Below are positions 7,305 through 17,000 of a stretch of DNA of 64,000 bases, piece by piece. A program made the position numbers and the translations under genes. Below the pieces are notes generated by a model. It ran no database searches and was not told the origin of the DNA. It was given only the letters and a program-made list of their open reading frames with translations. The stretch comes from Hymenobacter artigasi (GTDB lineage: Bacteria > Bacteroidota > Bacteroidia > Cytophagales > Hymenobacteraceae). The DNA is taken from contig NZ_JAAVTK010000013.1 of the NCBI RefSeq assembly GCF_012275535.1, forward strand, positions 1 through 64,000. The letters are read 5' to 3'. Each line of letters begins with the position of its first letter. The first letter of the stretch is position 1.

Positions 7305-8537
7305 CTACTTAGCCAGCTTAACCTTCAGGTTTTCGTCGAGCGCGGCCAGGAATTCCTCGGTGTAGAGGTAGTCGCGGCCGTGCTCCACTTTGTTGCCGTG
7401 GATGCAGACGGCGAGGTCCTTGGTCATCTTGCCGCTTTCCACGGTTTCGATGCACACCGCTTCCAGGGCGTGGCAGAAGTCGATGAGCTCCTGGTTGCCG
7501 TCGAGCTTGCCACGGAACTCCAGGCCGCGCGTCCAAGCGAAAATCGACGCAATCGGGTTGGTTGAAGTGGGCTTGCCTTTCTGGTGGTCGCGGTAGTGGC
7601 GCGTCACGGTGCCGTGGGCGGCTTCGGCCTCCATCACGGTGCCGTCGGGGGTGATGAGCACGGAGGTCATCAGGCCGAGCGAGCCGAAGCCCTGGGCCAC
7701 GGTGTCGGACTGCACGTCGCCGTCGTAGTTTTTGCAGGCCCACACAAAGTTGCCGTGCCATTTCAGGGCCGAGGCTACCATGTCGTCAATCAGGCGGTGC
7801 TCGTAGGTGATGCCGGCCTCCTGGAATTTGGCGGTGTAGTCCTGCTCGTAAATCTCCTGGAAGATGTCCTTGAAGCGGCCATCGTACTTCTTCAGGATGG
7901 TGTTTTTGGTGCTCAGGTACAGCGGCCAGCCCTTACTCAGGGCCTGGTTGAAGCAGGCGTGGGCAAAGCCCCGGATGCTTTCGTCGGTGTTGTACATGGC
8001 CAGGGCCACGCCGTCGCCTTTGAAGTTGTACACCTCAAACGACTGGGTTTCGCCGCCATCTTCGGGCTGGAAGGTGACGGTGAGCTTGCCCTTGCCTTTG
8101 GTCACGAAATCGGTGGCGCGGTACTGGTCGCCGAAAGCGTGGCGGCCGATGCAGATGGGGGCCGTCCAGTTGGGCACGAGGCGGGGCACGTTGCTCATCA
8201 CAATGGGCTCGCGGAACACGGTGCCGTCCAGGATGTTGCGGATGGTGCCGTTGGGCGACTTCCACATTTGCTTCAGGCCGAACTCGGCCACGCGCTCCTC
8301 GTCAGGGGTGATGGTGGCGCACTTGATGCCCACGCCGTACTGCTTGATGGCGTTGGCCGAGTCGATGGTGACCTGGTCGTTGGTCTTGTCGCGGTACTCG
8401 ATGCCGAGGTCGTAGTACTTGATGTCGAGCTCCAGGTAGGGCAGAATCAGCTTGTCTTTGATAAATTTCCAGATGATGCGCGTCATCTCGTCGCCGTCGA
8501 GCTCTACTACGGGGTTGGCTACTTTAATTTTGGTCAT
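7305..8537 (-). CDS. icd: NADP-dependent isocitrate dehydrogenase
   Basis: A 410-residue enzyme of the TCA cycle that oxidatively decarboxylates isocitrate to 2-oxoglutarate with NADP. It belongs to the homodimeric type II group resembling eukaryotic IDH1/2: the N-terminus PVVELDGDEMTRIIW, the KWPLYLSTKNTILKKYDGRFKD-like region, YEHRLIDDMVA, and GSLGLMTSVLITPDG (metal and substrate binding) are all present, and the length matches. The ATG at 8537 gives the canonical N-terminus; the frame extends upstream to 8675 without conserved sequence. It converges on the small secreted protein gene, from which it is separated by a terminator. Confidence 0.95.
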   Translation of the reverse strand: MTKIKVANPVVELDGDEMTRIIWKFIKDKLILPYLELDIKYYDLGIEYRDKTNDQVTIDSANAIKQYGVGIKCATITPDEERVAEFGLKQMWKSPNGTIRNILDGTVFREPIVMSNVPRLVPNWTAPICIGRHAFGDQYRATDFVTKGKGKLTVTFQPEDGGETQSFEVYNFKGDGVALAMYNTDESIRGFAHACFNQALSKGWPLYLSTKNTILKKYDGRFKDIFQEIYEQDYTAKFQEAGITYEHRLIDDMVASALKWHGNFVWACKNYDGDVQSDTVAQGFGSLGLMTSVLITPDGTVMEAEAAHGTVTRHYRDHQKGKPTSTNPIASIFAWTRGLEFRGKLDGNQELIDFCHALEAVCIETVESGKMTKDLAVCIHGNKVEHGRDYLYTEEFLAALDENLKVKLAK

Positions 8538-9182
8538 TCCGCTACGGGATAAAGGTTGAAATAGTGAAAGATTGATAAACAATGGGTTACGATAGGTCTG
8601 GAATGCCAGGCAACAATTTTGGCGTTGCGCGGAGGCAGCGCCAGCGGTGCCGGCTTTGAAGACAACCCCAACCAACAGGAGGGTAAAAATAGGCCAGCCC
8701 AGGCAGAAGCCGGTTTATAAGCCAGGAGCAATTTTTCGCCGCGTAGCGCCAGGTGGCCGGATTACTGCTGCCGTGCCCGCCGCAACATGCTGGCTAACTG
8801 GGTATATAATAGCCGGCTGGCTGGGTCCGGCCCCTGCCAGAAGCCCGGGAGAATCGGTTGCGCAGGAAATGGTGGCGCCGCCATGGTACGCCGCGTACGC
8901 CGCGCCGATTCAGCAAATCTTCCAGCATATTTGCGAATATTTCTCACAAACGATTGTGCAGGCTTGCGAAATGCCCGCCGGCTGTTGCGCTTGCACATGC
9001 ATGCCCCCGCAAGTTTACCCGGCCAGTGGGGAACAGGCGCGTTGAGGCCGCGGCTTTTTTAGCCCTGCCGACTCGTGTTTCCTATTCCGCCGCTGAAATC
9101 CATCGTTCCCGGCCGCCGGCCGTAACAGTACCTGCCCCGCCGATTGGCTTCGGCCACTGCCATCATTCTTCCAACCAAAGCT
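8538..9182. other. 645-base stretch without a convincing gene
   Basis: Between divergent icd and the aldose epimerase gene. Several open frames cross it (for example 8647-9045 and 8858-9259) but none has a signal peptide, a recognisable domain or a promoter box at its start. No tRNA, strong hairpin or repeat of the local families was seen. It presumably holds the promoters of both flanking genes. Confidence 0.5.
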
Positions 9183-10241
9183 ATGTCTATGCCTGCCTCC
9201 GCCTCTTTCGGTACCGCCCTCGACGGCACCAAAGTTCAGCTCTTCACTCTCACCAATAAGCACGGGGCCGCCGCCACTATCACCAACTACGGCGGCACCC
9301 TCGTGGGCCTGCTGATGCCCGACCGGCACGGCAAGCTGGGCGATGTGGTGCTCGGTTTCGATAGCGTGCGCGATTACCAGAGCCCGGCCTTCCGTGCGGC
9401 CAATCCTTACATTGGCGCGCTCATCGGCCGCTACGGCAACCGCATTGCGGGCGGCAAATTCACCATTGCCGGCCAAGCCTACCAGGTGAGCGTGAACAAC
9501 GGCCCCAACTCGCTGCACGGCGGCCAAGTGGGCTACGACCAGAAAATATGGGACGCCACCCCCGGCACCTCGCCCGACGGCCCCACCATGACCCTGCACT
9601 ACCTGAGCAAAGCCGGCGGGGAAGGCTACCCCGGCAACCTCCGCATTACCGTGGTTTATACCCTCACTGACACCAATGCCCTGCGCATTGCCTACACCGC
9701 CACCACCGACCAGGCCACGCCCGTCAACCTCACCAATCACGCTTATTTCAACCTGAGCGCGGGCGTGAGCCCGGACATTCTGCAACACGAATTGACTCTG
9801 CCCGCCAACCACTACACCGTGGTAGATGCCGACCTGATACCGACCGGCGAGCTGCGCCCGGTGCCGGGCACGCCCTTCGATTTTACCACGCCCCACGCCA
9901 TTGGGGCGCGCATTGCGCAGGTGCCCGGCGGCTACGACCACAACTGGGTGCTGAACGTCGAAACCGGCCAGCACCCCGCCGCCACCGTGCACGAGCCCGC
10001 CTCGGGCCGCACCCTGGCGGTGACCACCGACCAGCCCGGCGTGCAGCTCTACACCGGCAACTTCCTCGATGGCAGCCTGACTGGCAAGGGCGGCACCGTG
10101 TACGGCCGGCACGCGGGCTTCTGCCTCGAAACCCAGCACTTTCCCGACTCGCCCAACAAGCCCGGTTTTCCGAACACGCTGCTAAAGCCGGGCGAAACCT
10201 ACCGCACCACCAGTACCTACACGTTTGGGGTACGGGGATAA
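9183..10241 (+). CDS. Aldose 1-epimerase (galactose mutarotase)
   Basis: A 352-residue member of the aldose epimerase family, which interconverts alpha and beta anomers of galactose, glucose and related sugars. Family motifs are intact: NYGGTLVGL near the N-terminus, GRYGNRI, NNGPNSLHGG (first catalytic His), NLTNHAYFNLS (second catalytic His) and FCLETQHFPDSPN (catalytic Glu). No signal peptide, so it is likely cytoplasmic. Two candidate ATGs lie at 9183 and 9189; the further upstream one at 9144 is less likely. It is flanked by unrelated genes, so the sugar pathway it serves is not shown by context. Confidence 0.92.
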   Translation: MSMPASASFGTALDGTKVQLFTLTNKHGAAATITNYGGTLVGLLMPDRHGKLGDVVLGFDSVRDYQSPAFRAANPYIGALIGRYGNRIAGGKFTIAGQAYQVSVNNGPNSLHGGQVGYDQKIWDATPGTSPDGPTMTLHYLSKAGGEGYPGNLRITVVYTLTDTNALRIAYTATTDQATPVNLTNHAYFNLSAGVSPDILQHELTLPANHYTVVDADLIPTGELRPVPGTPFDFTTPHAIGARIAQVPGGYDHNWVLNVETGQHPAATVHEPASGRTLAVTTDQPGVQLYTGNFLDGSLTGKGGTVYGRHAGFCLETQHFPDSPNKPGFPNTLLKPGETYRTTSTYTFGVRG

Positions 10242-10352
10242 CGATGGCTGGCTGGCCTGGTTGTTGTCGGCAACGGCAGCAGGGGCGGCAACGCGGCCGG
10301 CCCCTTTGCCGTTGCAAGCACCTAACGTTGTGCTTACCCCCGCGCTTACTTC

Positions 10353-11615
10353 ATGCTTCGTATTTATTCCTTTTTGCTGGTTTTGCTGCTGGCACTGAGC
10401 AGCCGGCCAGCCGCCGGCTATGCCGTGCTGACGCACCAAGCCAACATCGACTCGACCTGGGAGCGCTGCCTGGTGCCGGCTATCCTGAAGCGCTATCCGG
10501 GTTCCACGGCCGAACAACTGGTTGATGCCAAGGCCTATGCCTACGGTGGGGCCATTATTCAGGACATGGGGTATTATCCCTTCGGCTCGGTGCTGTTCAC
10601 GAACCTGACGCACTACGTGCGCTCCGGCGATTTTATTCGCAACCTCATTCTCGAATCCCGGGACCTCAACGACTATGCTTTTGCGCTGGGCGCGCTGGCC
10701 CATTACTCAGCCGACCTCGATGGGCATTCCGAAGGCACCAACCGGGCCGTGCCGATGGTGTACCCCGAGCTGAAAGCGAAATATGGCAATGTGGTAACCT
10801 ATGAGCAAGGTCCCAAGCAGCACGGGCAGCTGGAATTTTCGTTTGACGTGGTGCAGCTGGCCAGCGGCAAGTACCACAGCCAGGACTACCACCAAAAAAT
10901 CGGCTTCAAGGTGAGCAAATCGCCGCTGGAGCGGGCCTTCCTGAAAACCTACGGCTTGGAGCTGGGCCAGGTGATTGTGAACGTGGACCTGAGCATTGCC
11001 AGCTACCGCTTTGCCGTGAGCCAGCTTATTCCGACGGCGGCCCGCGCCGCCTGGCACTACAAGCGCAAGGACATTATGAAGCTGAGCCCCAGTGCGCGGC
11101 GGCGCGACTACATGGCGCGCAACCACCCCAAGGCGTTCCGCAAAGAATACGGCAAGGAGTACAAGAAGCCCGGTTTTGGGGCGCGCATTATTTCGTATTT
11201 CATTCGGGTGCTGCCCAAGATTGGCCCGCTAAAGCCCTTCGCCTTCAAGCTGCCCACGCCGGAAGCGGAGAAAGTTTTCCGGGCCAGCTTCCGCAAGGTG
11301 ATGGCCAGCTACTGCGTGAACGTGGGCCGCCAGCCCGCCGATACGGCCGCCGCGCCCCTCACCTTATCCAATGCCGATTTCGATACTGGCAAGCCCACTC
11401 ACGCCGGCGAATACGGCATGGCCGACGAAACCTACGGCGAGTGGCTGCGCAAGCTGGCCGACAAGAAATTCGAAAACCTCAACCCGTTGGCGCGGCAAAA
11501 CATCCTCGCTTTTTACGGCACTCAGCCCAAAACCCCGGCCTCGGAAGAAGAAAAAGAGGGCAGTAAGCAAAAGGAAACCCGCGCCGCCCTGGAAAAGCTG
11601 CGGACGCTGCGCTAA
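10353..11615 (+). CDS. Zinc-dependent phospholipase C-like secreted protein
   Basis: A 420-residue protein with a signal peptide (residues 1-21, ending RPAAG). The mature region resembles the zinc-dependent phospholipase C superfamily of all-helical proteins, in which clustered His and Asp residues hold three zinc ions: YAVLTHQANID near the mature N-terminus, DAKAYAYGGAIIQDMGYY, and GALAHYSADLDGHS (the H-x3-D-x-D-x-H type cluster). The C-terminal 60 residues are Lys/Glu-rich. Members of this group in Bacteroidota are mostly uncharacterised, so lipase activity is not assured. A distant relative (the S1/P1-nuclease-like protein) is encoded at 44685-45884. Confidence 0.8.
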   Translation: MLRIYSFLLVLLLALSSRPAAGYAVLTHQANIDSTWERCLVPAILKRYPGSTAEQLVDAKAYAYGGAIIQDMGYYPFGSVLFTNLTHYVRSGDFIRNLILESRDLNDYAFALGALAHYSADLDGHSEGTNRAVPMVYPELKAKYGNVVTYEQGPKQHGQLEFSFDVVQLASGKYHSQDYHQKIGFKVSKSPLERAFLKTYGLELGQVIVNVDLSIASYRFAVSQLIPTAARAAWHYKRKDIMKLSPSARRRDYMARNHPKAFRKEYGKEYKKPGFGARIISYFIRVLPKIGPLKPFAFKLPTPEAEKVFRASFRKVMASYCVNVGRQPADTAAAPLTLSNADFDTGKPTHAGEYGMADETYGEWLRKLADKKFENLNPLARQNILAFYGTQPKTPASEEEKEGSKQKETRAALEKLRTLR

Positions 11616-11673
11616 ACCGGTTTCGCATTCCCGGGCATTGTAGGTCGCGCTACTAGCCGCCGCGCAGCCGCAA

Positions 11674-12450
11674 TTAGCCTAGCAGTAAATCCGACTCATC
11701 CTTCAGCCCCACGCCCGAGAGCTGCCGCCGCAGCGCCTCCCGCAGCAGGTGCAGCAGCCGCGCCGCCGCTGCCGGATAAGCCAGCCCCGCCGGCCGGATG
11801 TTGGACACGCAGTTGCGGGCTTCATCGGTAAGGCCCGGCCGGGGCGCGTAGGTGAAGTAGGCCCCGAGGCTATCGGGCGAGCTGAGGCCCGGCCGCTCGC
11901 CGATGAGCACCAGCACGAGGCGTGCCCGCGCCAGCTGGCCAATCGCATCGCCGAGGGCCACGCGGGCCTGCCCGGCCAGCACCAGCGGCCCCAGGCGCAG
12001 GCCCATCTGCCGCAGCTCCGGCACCAGCAGCTGCAGCAAGGGCAGGGCATGGGTGTTTACAGCTGTGGCCGACAAGCCATCGGCCAGTACCATCACGATA
12101 TCACATTCGTTTGCAACATGTTCGGTGAGGTGATTTTTGCTGTCGTCGGCCAGCTGCCGGCCCTGGTCGGGGCGTTGCAGGTAGTCCTGGCGGGTAGCGG
12201 CGCGGCTGTGCACCTGGCATACAGGCAGGCCCAGCGTGGGCAAATCGGCCAGCAGCTGCGCGGTGTTCAGGGTTGAATAAACCGCGTCGCGGGCGTGAGC
12301 GTGCGCCAGCCGGAAAGCCAGGGCTTCGCGTAGCGGTACGCTGGTGCCGGTGCGGCCGAGCGCAATGCGAGCGGCGGTGAAGGCCCGCAGTCCGGCCCAC
12401 GGGTCGGGCGGCGGAGCGTCGTCGGGAAGTAGTTCCGGGGCTGATTTCAT
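11674..12450 (-). CDS. eutC: Ethanolamine ammonia-lyase small subunit
   Basis: The 258-residue light chain of adenosylcobalamin-dependent ethanolamine ammonia-lyase, which splits ethanolamine into acetaldehyde and ammonia. Family features include the N-terminal DPWAGLRAFTAARIALGRTGTSVPLREALAFRLAHAHARDAV, the HSRAATRQDYLQRPDQGR segment, the VLADGLSATAV motif and the terminal ARNCVSNIRPAGL (cobalamin-pocket Cys/Arg region). It starts 20 bases after eutB ends and is surely co-transcribed. Neither eutA (reactivase) nor a microcompartment or permease gene is adjacent in this window. Confidence 0.95.
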   Translation of the reverse strand: MKSAPELLPDDAPPPDPWAGLRAFTAARIALGRTGTSVPLREALAFRLAHAHARDAVYSTLNTAQLLADLPTLGLPVCQVHSRAATRQDYLQRPDQGRQLADDSKNHLTEHVANECDIVMVLADGLSATAVNTHALPLLQLLVPELRQMGLRLGPLVLAGQARVALGDAIGQLARARLVLVLIGERPGLSSPDSLGAYFTYAPRPGLTDEARNCVSNIRPAGLAYPAAAARLLHLLREALRRQLSGVGLKDESDLLLG

Positions 12451-12470
12451 GGCAGGAAGCGTAGTTTTAA

Positions 12471-13856
12471 TCAGCGTAGCGCCGCTGGCATCTGGCCCAA
12501 TAGTTTCGAGGTAGCGGCGGGCAATTGTCGGCCGCGCTCGTCGAAAATACCCTGCTGCTGTAGCCAGGCCTCAAACTCGGGGGCCGGGCGCAGGCCCAGC
12601 ACCTGGCGCAGGTACAGCGCGTCGTGAAAGGACGTGGACTGGTAGTTGAGCATGATGTCATCGGCCCCCGGGATGCCCATGATGAAGTTGCAGCCGGCCA
12701 CGCCCAGCAGCGTGAGCAGGTTGTCCATGTCGTCCTGGTCGGCCTCGGCGTGGTTGGTGTAGCACACGTCTACGCCCATGGGCAGGCCCAGCAGCTTGCC
12801 GCAGAAATGGTCCTCCAACGCCGCCCGGATGATTTGCTTGCCGTCGTACAGATACTCCGGCCCGATGAAGCCGACCACCGAATTGACCAGCAGCGGCCGG
12901 AACTGCCGGGCTACGGCGTAGGCCCGCGCCTCGCAGGTTTGCTGGTCGAGGCCGTGGTGGGCGTTGGCCGAAAGGGCGCTGCCCTGGCCGGTTTCGAAGT
13001 ACATCACGTTATCGCCCAGCGTGCCCCGGTTTAGCGAAAGCGTGGCTTCGTGGGCTTCCCGCAGCAGGCTCAGGCTGATTCCGAAGCTAGCATTGGCCGC
13101 CTCGGTGCCGGCAATGGACTGAAAGGTCAAATCCACCGGTGCTTTCTGCCCGATGAGCTGGAGCGCGGTGGTGACGTGACACAGCACGCAGGTTTGCGTG
13201 GGAATGGCGTATTGCTCGCGCACGGCATCCAGCATGTGTAGCAGGTTGCTCACGGCTTTGGGGCTATCCGTGGCGGGGTTGATGCCGATAACCGCGTCGC
13301 CGCTGCCGTAGAGCAGGCCATCGACGAGGCTGGCGGCGATGCCGCGCGCGTCGTCGGTGGGGTGGTTGGGCTGGAGGCGGGTGGCCAGATGCCCGCGCAG
13401 GCCCAGCGTGTTGCGAAATTTCGTGACGACTTCGCAGCGCCGGGCCACGCCAATGAGCTCCTGGTTGCGCAGGAGCTTGCTCACGGCGGCCACCATTTCC
13501 GGCGTCAGGCCGGGGGCCAGGGCACGCAGGGCTTCCGCATCGGCTGTTTCTGATAGCAGCCAGTCGCGCAGCTGCCCCACCGTGAAATGGGCGATGGGCC
13601 CGAAAGCCACCGCGTCGTGCGTATCGATAATCAGGCGCGTCACTTCGTCCTGCTCATACGGCACCAGAGCTTCATTGAGAAAAGTGCGCAGCGGCACATC
13701 GGCCAGGGCAAACTGCGCGGCCACGCGCTCCTCGTAAGTGGCGGCGGCCACGCCGGCCAGCACATCGCCGGAGCGCAGGGGAGTGGCCCGCGCCAGCAGC
13801 GTTTTCAGGTCCTCGAAAACGTAGGCACGCTGGCCGATGGTGTGGCGGTAAGGCAT
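12471..13856 (-). CDS. eutB: Ethanolamine ammonia-lyase large subunit
   Basis: The 461-residue heavy, catalytic chain of ethanolamine ammonia-lyase, a TIM-barrel B12 enzyme. Recognisable regions include AALFALADVPL, RLQPNHPTDDARGIAASLVDGLLYGSGDAVIGINPATDS, FQSIAGTEAANASFGISL, YFETGQGSALSANAHHG and GVDVCYTNHAEADQDDMDNLLTLLGVAGCNFIMGIPGADDIMLNYQSTSFHD, all matching the family. Length is normal. It is the first gene of a two-gene unit with eutC and diverges from the pectinesterase gene over a 217-base gap that should hold its promoter. Activity needs adenosylcobalamin from elsewhere. Confidence 0.95.
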   Translation of the reverse strand: MPYRHTIGQRAYVFEDLKTLLARATPLRSGDVLAGVAAATYEERVAAQFALADVPLRTFLNEALVPYEQDEVTRLIIDTHDAVAFGPIAHFTVGQLRDWLLSETADAEALRALAPGLTPEMVAAVSKLLRNQELIGVARRCEVVTKFRNTLGLRGHLATRLQPNHPTDDARGIAASLVDGLLYGSGDAVIGINPATDSPKAVSNLLHMLDAVREQYAIPTQTCVLCHVTTALQLIGQKAPVDLTFQSIAGTEAANASFGISLSLLREAHEATLSLNRGTLGDNVMYFETGQGSALSANAHHGLDQQTCEARAYAVARQFRPLLVNSVVGFIGPEYLYDGKQIIRAALEDHFCGKLLGLPMGVDVCYTNHAEADQDDMDNLLTLLGVAGCNFIMGIPGADDIMLNYQSTSFHDALYLRQVLGLRPAPEFEAWLQQQGIFDERGRQLPAATSKLLGQMPAALR

Positions 13857-14073
13857 GGGCTGACAGTCGGCTGGATTGCACCCGTTAAGGTAGCGCGGGT
13901 TTGGGTTTTGATTTTGGGCGGGCCGGATTGCTGCGCCAACGGTCGGGCTGGGAACGTTCCCGGCATCGATTGCGAGGATTTAATGGTATGAATGAGCACG
14001 GTACCGCTGGGTTGGAGTCTACCTTTCTTACCGCCAACTCACGGAATTCCCGCCCAACACCAAAACTGCACCT

Positions 14074-17000
14074 ATGAATCGATTGCTTACTCTGCGCGCC
14101 GCGTTCACCGGTGTTCTCACCCTGCTGCTACTGGCGCTGTGCCCCCGGCTGTACGCCTACGACCTGACGGTGGCCAAAGACGGTACCGGCAACTACACCA
14201 CCGTGCAGGCCGCCATCGACGCGGCCCCGGTGGGGCGCACCGCGCCGTTCACCATCTTCATCAAGAATGGCAAGTACAAGGAGCTGATTGTGGTGCCCGC
14301 CACCAAGCCCTTCGTGCAGCTGGTGGGGGAGAGCGTGGGCAACACCATTCTCACCTACAGCAACTCGGCCGGCACGCTCGTGAACGGCATTGCGCTGGGC
14401 ACCCAGAACTCGGCCTCGGTCACCATCAACGCCACCGATTTTTCGGCCCTGAATCTGACCTTCGAAAACGCGTTCGGCGAATCTGCTTCCAACGGGCAGG
14501 CCGTGGCCGTGCTGGTGAACGCCGACCGGGCGGCCTTCCGCAACTGCCGCTTTCTGGGCAACCAGGACACGCTGTACGTGAAGGGTAACGGTACGCCGCG
14601 CCAGTATTTCCTGAACTGCTACATCGAGGGCAATACCGACTTCATCTTCGGCAGCGCCATCGCCCTGTTCGAGAGCTGCAACATCTACGCGAAGAACAAA
14701 ACCACGACCAGCACTTCCTACATCGCCGTGCCCAACACGCCGGTGGGCCAGGCGTATGGCCTCGTGTTCAAGAACTGCAACGTGACCGGGCATTCGGTGG
14801 CCGGCGGCACTTCCTACGACCTGGGCCGTCCCTGGCAGGCCAACCCCAAAGCCGCGTTCCTGAGTTGCAACCTGTCCACGCCCATTATTTTGAATGAAGG
14901 CTGGTCACCCACCAGCTCGGCCGGCACGGCCACCATCCGCGATTCGTATTTCGTGGAATACCAGAACACCCACTTCAACGGCAAGGCCATCAACGTGAGC
15001 AGCCGTGTGCTCTCGGGCCAGGGCCTCACGCCCGTGCAGCCGTCCTCGCAGCTCACCGCCGCCGAAGCCGCTACCTACACCAAAGCCAACATCCTGGGCA
15101 CCTGGGACCCCTGCACGTTGATTGACTGCGCCACGCCGTTCGTAAAGCCCGTCATCGTCAATAACTTCCGGGGCGTGAAAGGCGCTGCCACGTCAGCCTT
15201 CACCTGGAATACCAGCTTCCCGATTGCCGGCGACGTGCTGAGCGTGTACCGCGCCATGGCCACTCCCCCCGCCGCCCTCGGCGCGTTCACCGTGGTAGGC
15301 ACCCAGACCGAGCCCAGCGACACGATTTTCAACTACTCGTATTCTGATGCTGTTCCCGTTTCGGGCAGTCTCTACAAATACTTCGTGCGCGGCAGTGCCA
15401 CTCCGCGCCAGATTTCGTCGGACACCGTGACCATTACCAGCGCCCCGACCATTGTGGCCGCCGGTGCTTTGGGCAATTTCACCCAGCAGCTGGGTACGGG
15501 TTCCGGTGCACAGAACGTATCGGTGTCGGGTTCCGATTTGGTGGGTCCCATCGTGGTGACGGCCTCGGCCAATTTCCAGGTTTCGCTGACTTCGGGCGGC
15601 ACCTACGCCAGCAGTGTGAGCCTGAGCCCCACCACCGGCGCGGTAGCCAGCACCACGGTTTACGTGCGCCTGAACGCCACCACCGCCGGCCCCTACACCG
15701 GCACCCTCACCCTCACCAGCACCAACGCCACCAACGTGGTACTGACTCTGAACGGCACGGCCATTGTAGCCCCCACCATCACCTCGAACCTGTTGCAGTG
15801 GTGGCCCCTGCGCGTGAATGCCACCGACAGCGCCCAGGTGCGCAGTACCCGCCTCACGGCCACCACGCCCACGCTTAAGCGCCTGTACCTGTCGAATGGT
15901 ACCACGATGGCTACTATTCCGGCCTACTCCAACCAGTTTGGACAAGCCTTCGGGGCGAGCCCGGCCGGCGACGGGCAGTGGAGTACGGCAGCCGGTGGCC
16001 CCGGTGGTACCCTCAGCCGCTTATACTACGAGCAGTTCACCGTGACCGTAGCCGCCGGCGCTCCTGCCCTGCGCATCGACTCGGTGCTGTTCAACTCGGC
16101 GTTTTATAACACCGCGTCCAACACCAAAATGGCCATCGTGTACTCGCTGAACGGCTTCACCACGCCGGCCGACTCCACCGAAATAACCGGCGTTAGCGGC
16201 CCTGGCGGTGCCCAGACCCTCAGCGCCAGCGGCAACTTCACCAATTCCTTCCCGCTGCTGAACCAGACGGCCGGCAATACCAACCTGTACCGCGTGGCCC
16301 TCAATGGTCCCAGCACCGCTAACCCCAGCGGCGGCGTAACCGTGGCCACCGGCCGCACGCTCACCGTGCGCCTGTACTACGCCTGCGGCAGCACCGGCAT
16401 TCCGCGCTACGCTTTCCTGAAAAACGTGCGCTTCAAAGGCGATGTGGCCCCGGCTCCCGTGACGGTGCTGGAGCAGTGGCCGCTGCGCGTGAACGCCACC
16501 GACAGCGCCCAGGTGCGTAGCAGCCGCATTGTGGCCACTACGCCCACGCTCAAGCGCTTGTATGTGTCGAACGGCACTACCATGGCCACCATTCCGGCCT
16601 ACTCCAACCAGTTCGGACAGGCCTTCGGAGCGAGCCCGGCCGGCGACGGCCAGTGGAGCACCACCGCCGGTGGCCCCGGCGGTACGCTGGACCGCAAATA
16701 CTACGAGCAATTCACGCTGACCGTGGTTGCCAATTCGACGGTGCGGGTCGATACCCTGCTGTTCAACTCGGCGTTCTACAATACCGCCTCCAACACCAAG
16801 ATGGCGGTAGTGTACTCGCTGAACGGCTTCACCACGCCGGCCGATTCCACTGAGATAGTGGCCGCTTTCGGCCCCGGCGGAGCCCAGACCCTCAGTGCCA
16901 GCGGCACCTTCACCAACTCCTTCCCGCTGCTGAACCAGACGGCTGGCAATACTAACCTGTACCGCGTGGTGCTGCGCAACGGCGGCGTGAGCCTGACCGG

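Noticed and set aside
8647..9259. Plus-strand frames in the gap between icd and the aldose epimerase gene
   Set aside because: No recognisable domain, no promoter box at their starts, and several overlap each other in different frames; Cys/Pro-rich composition looks non-coding.
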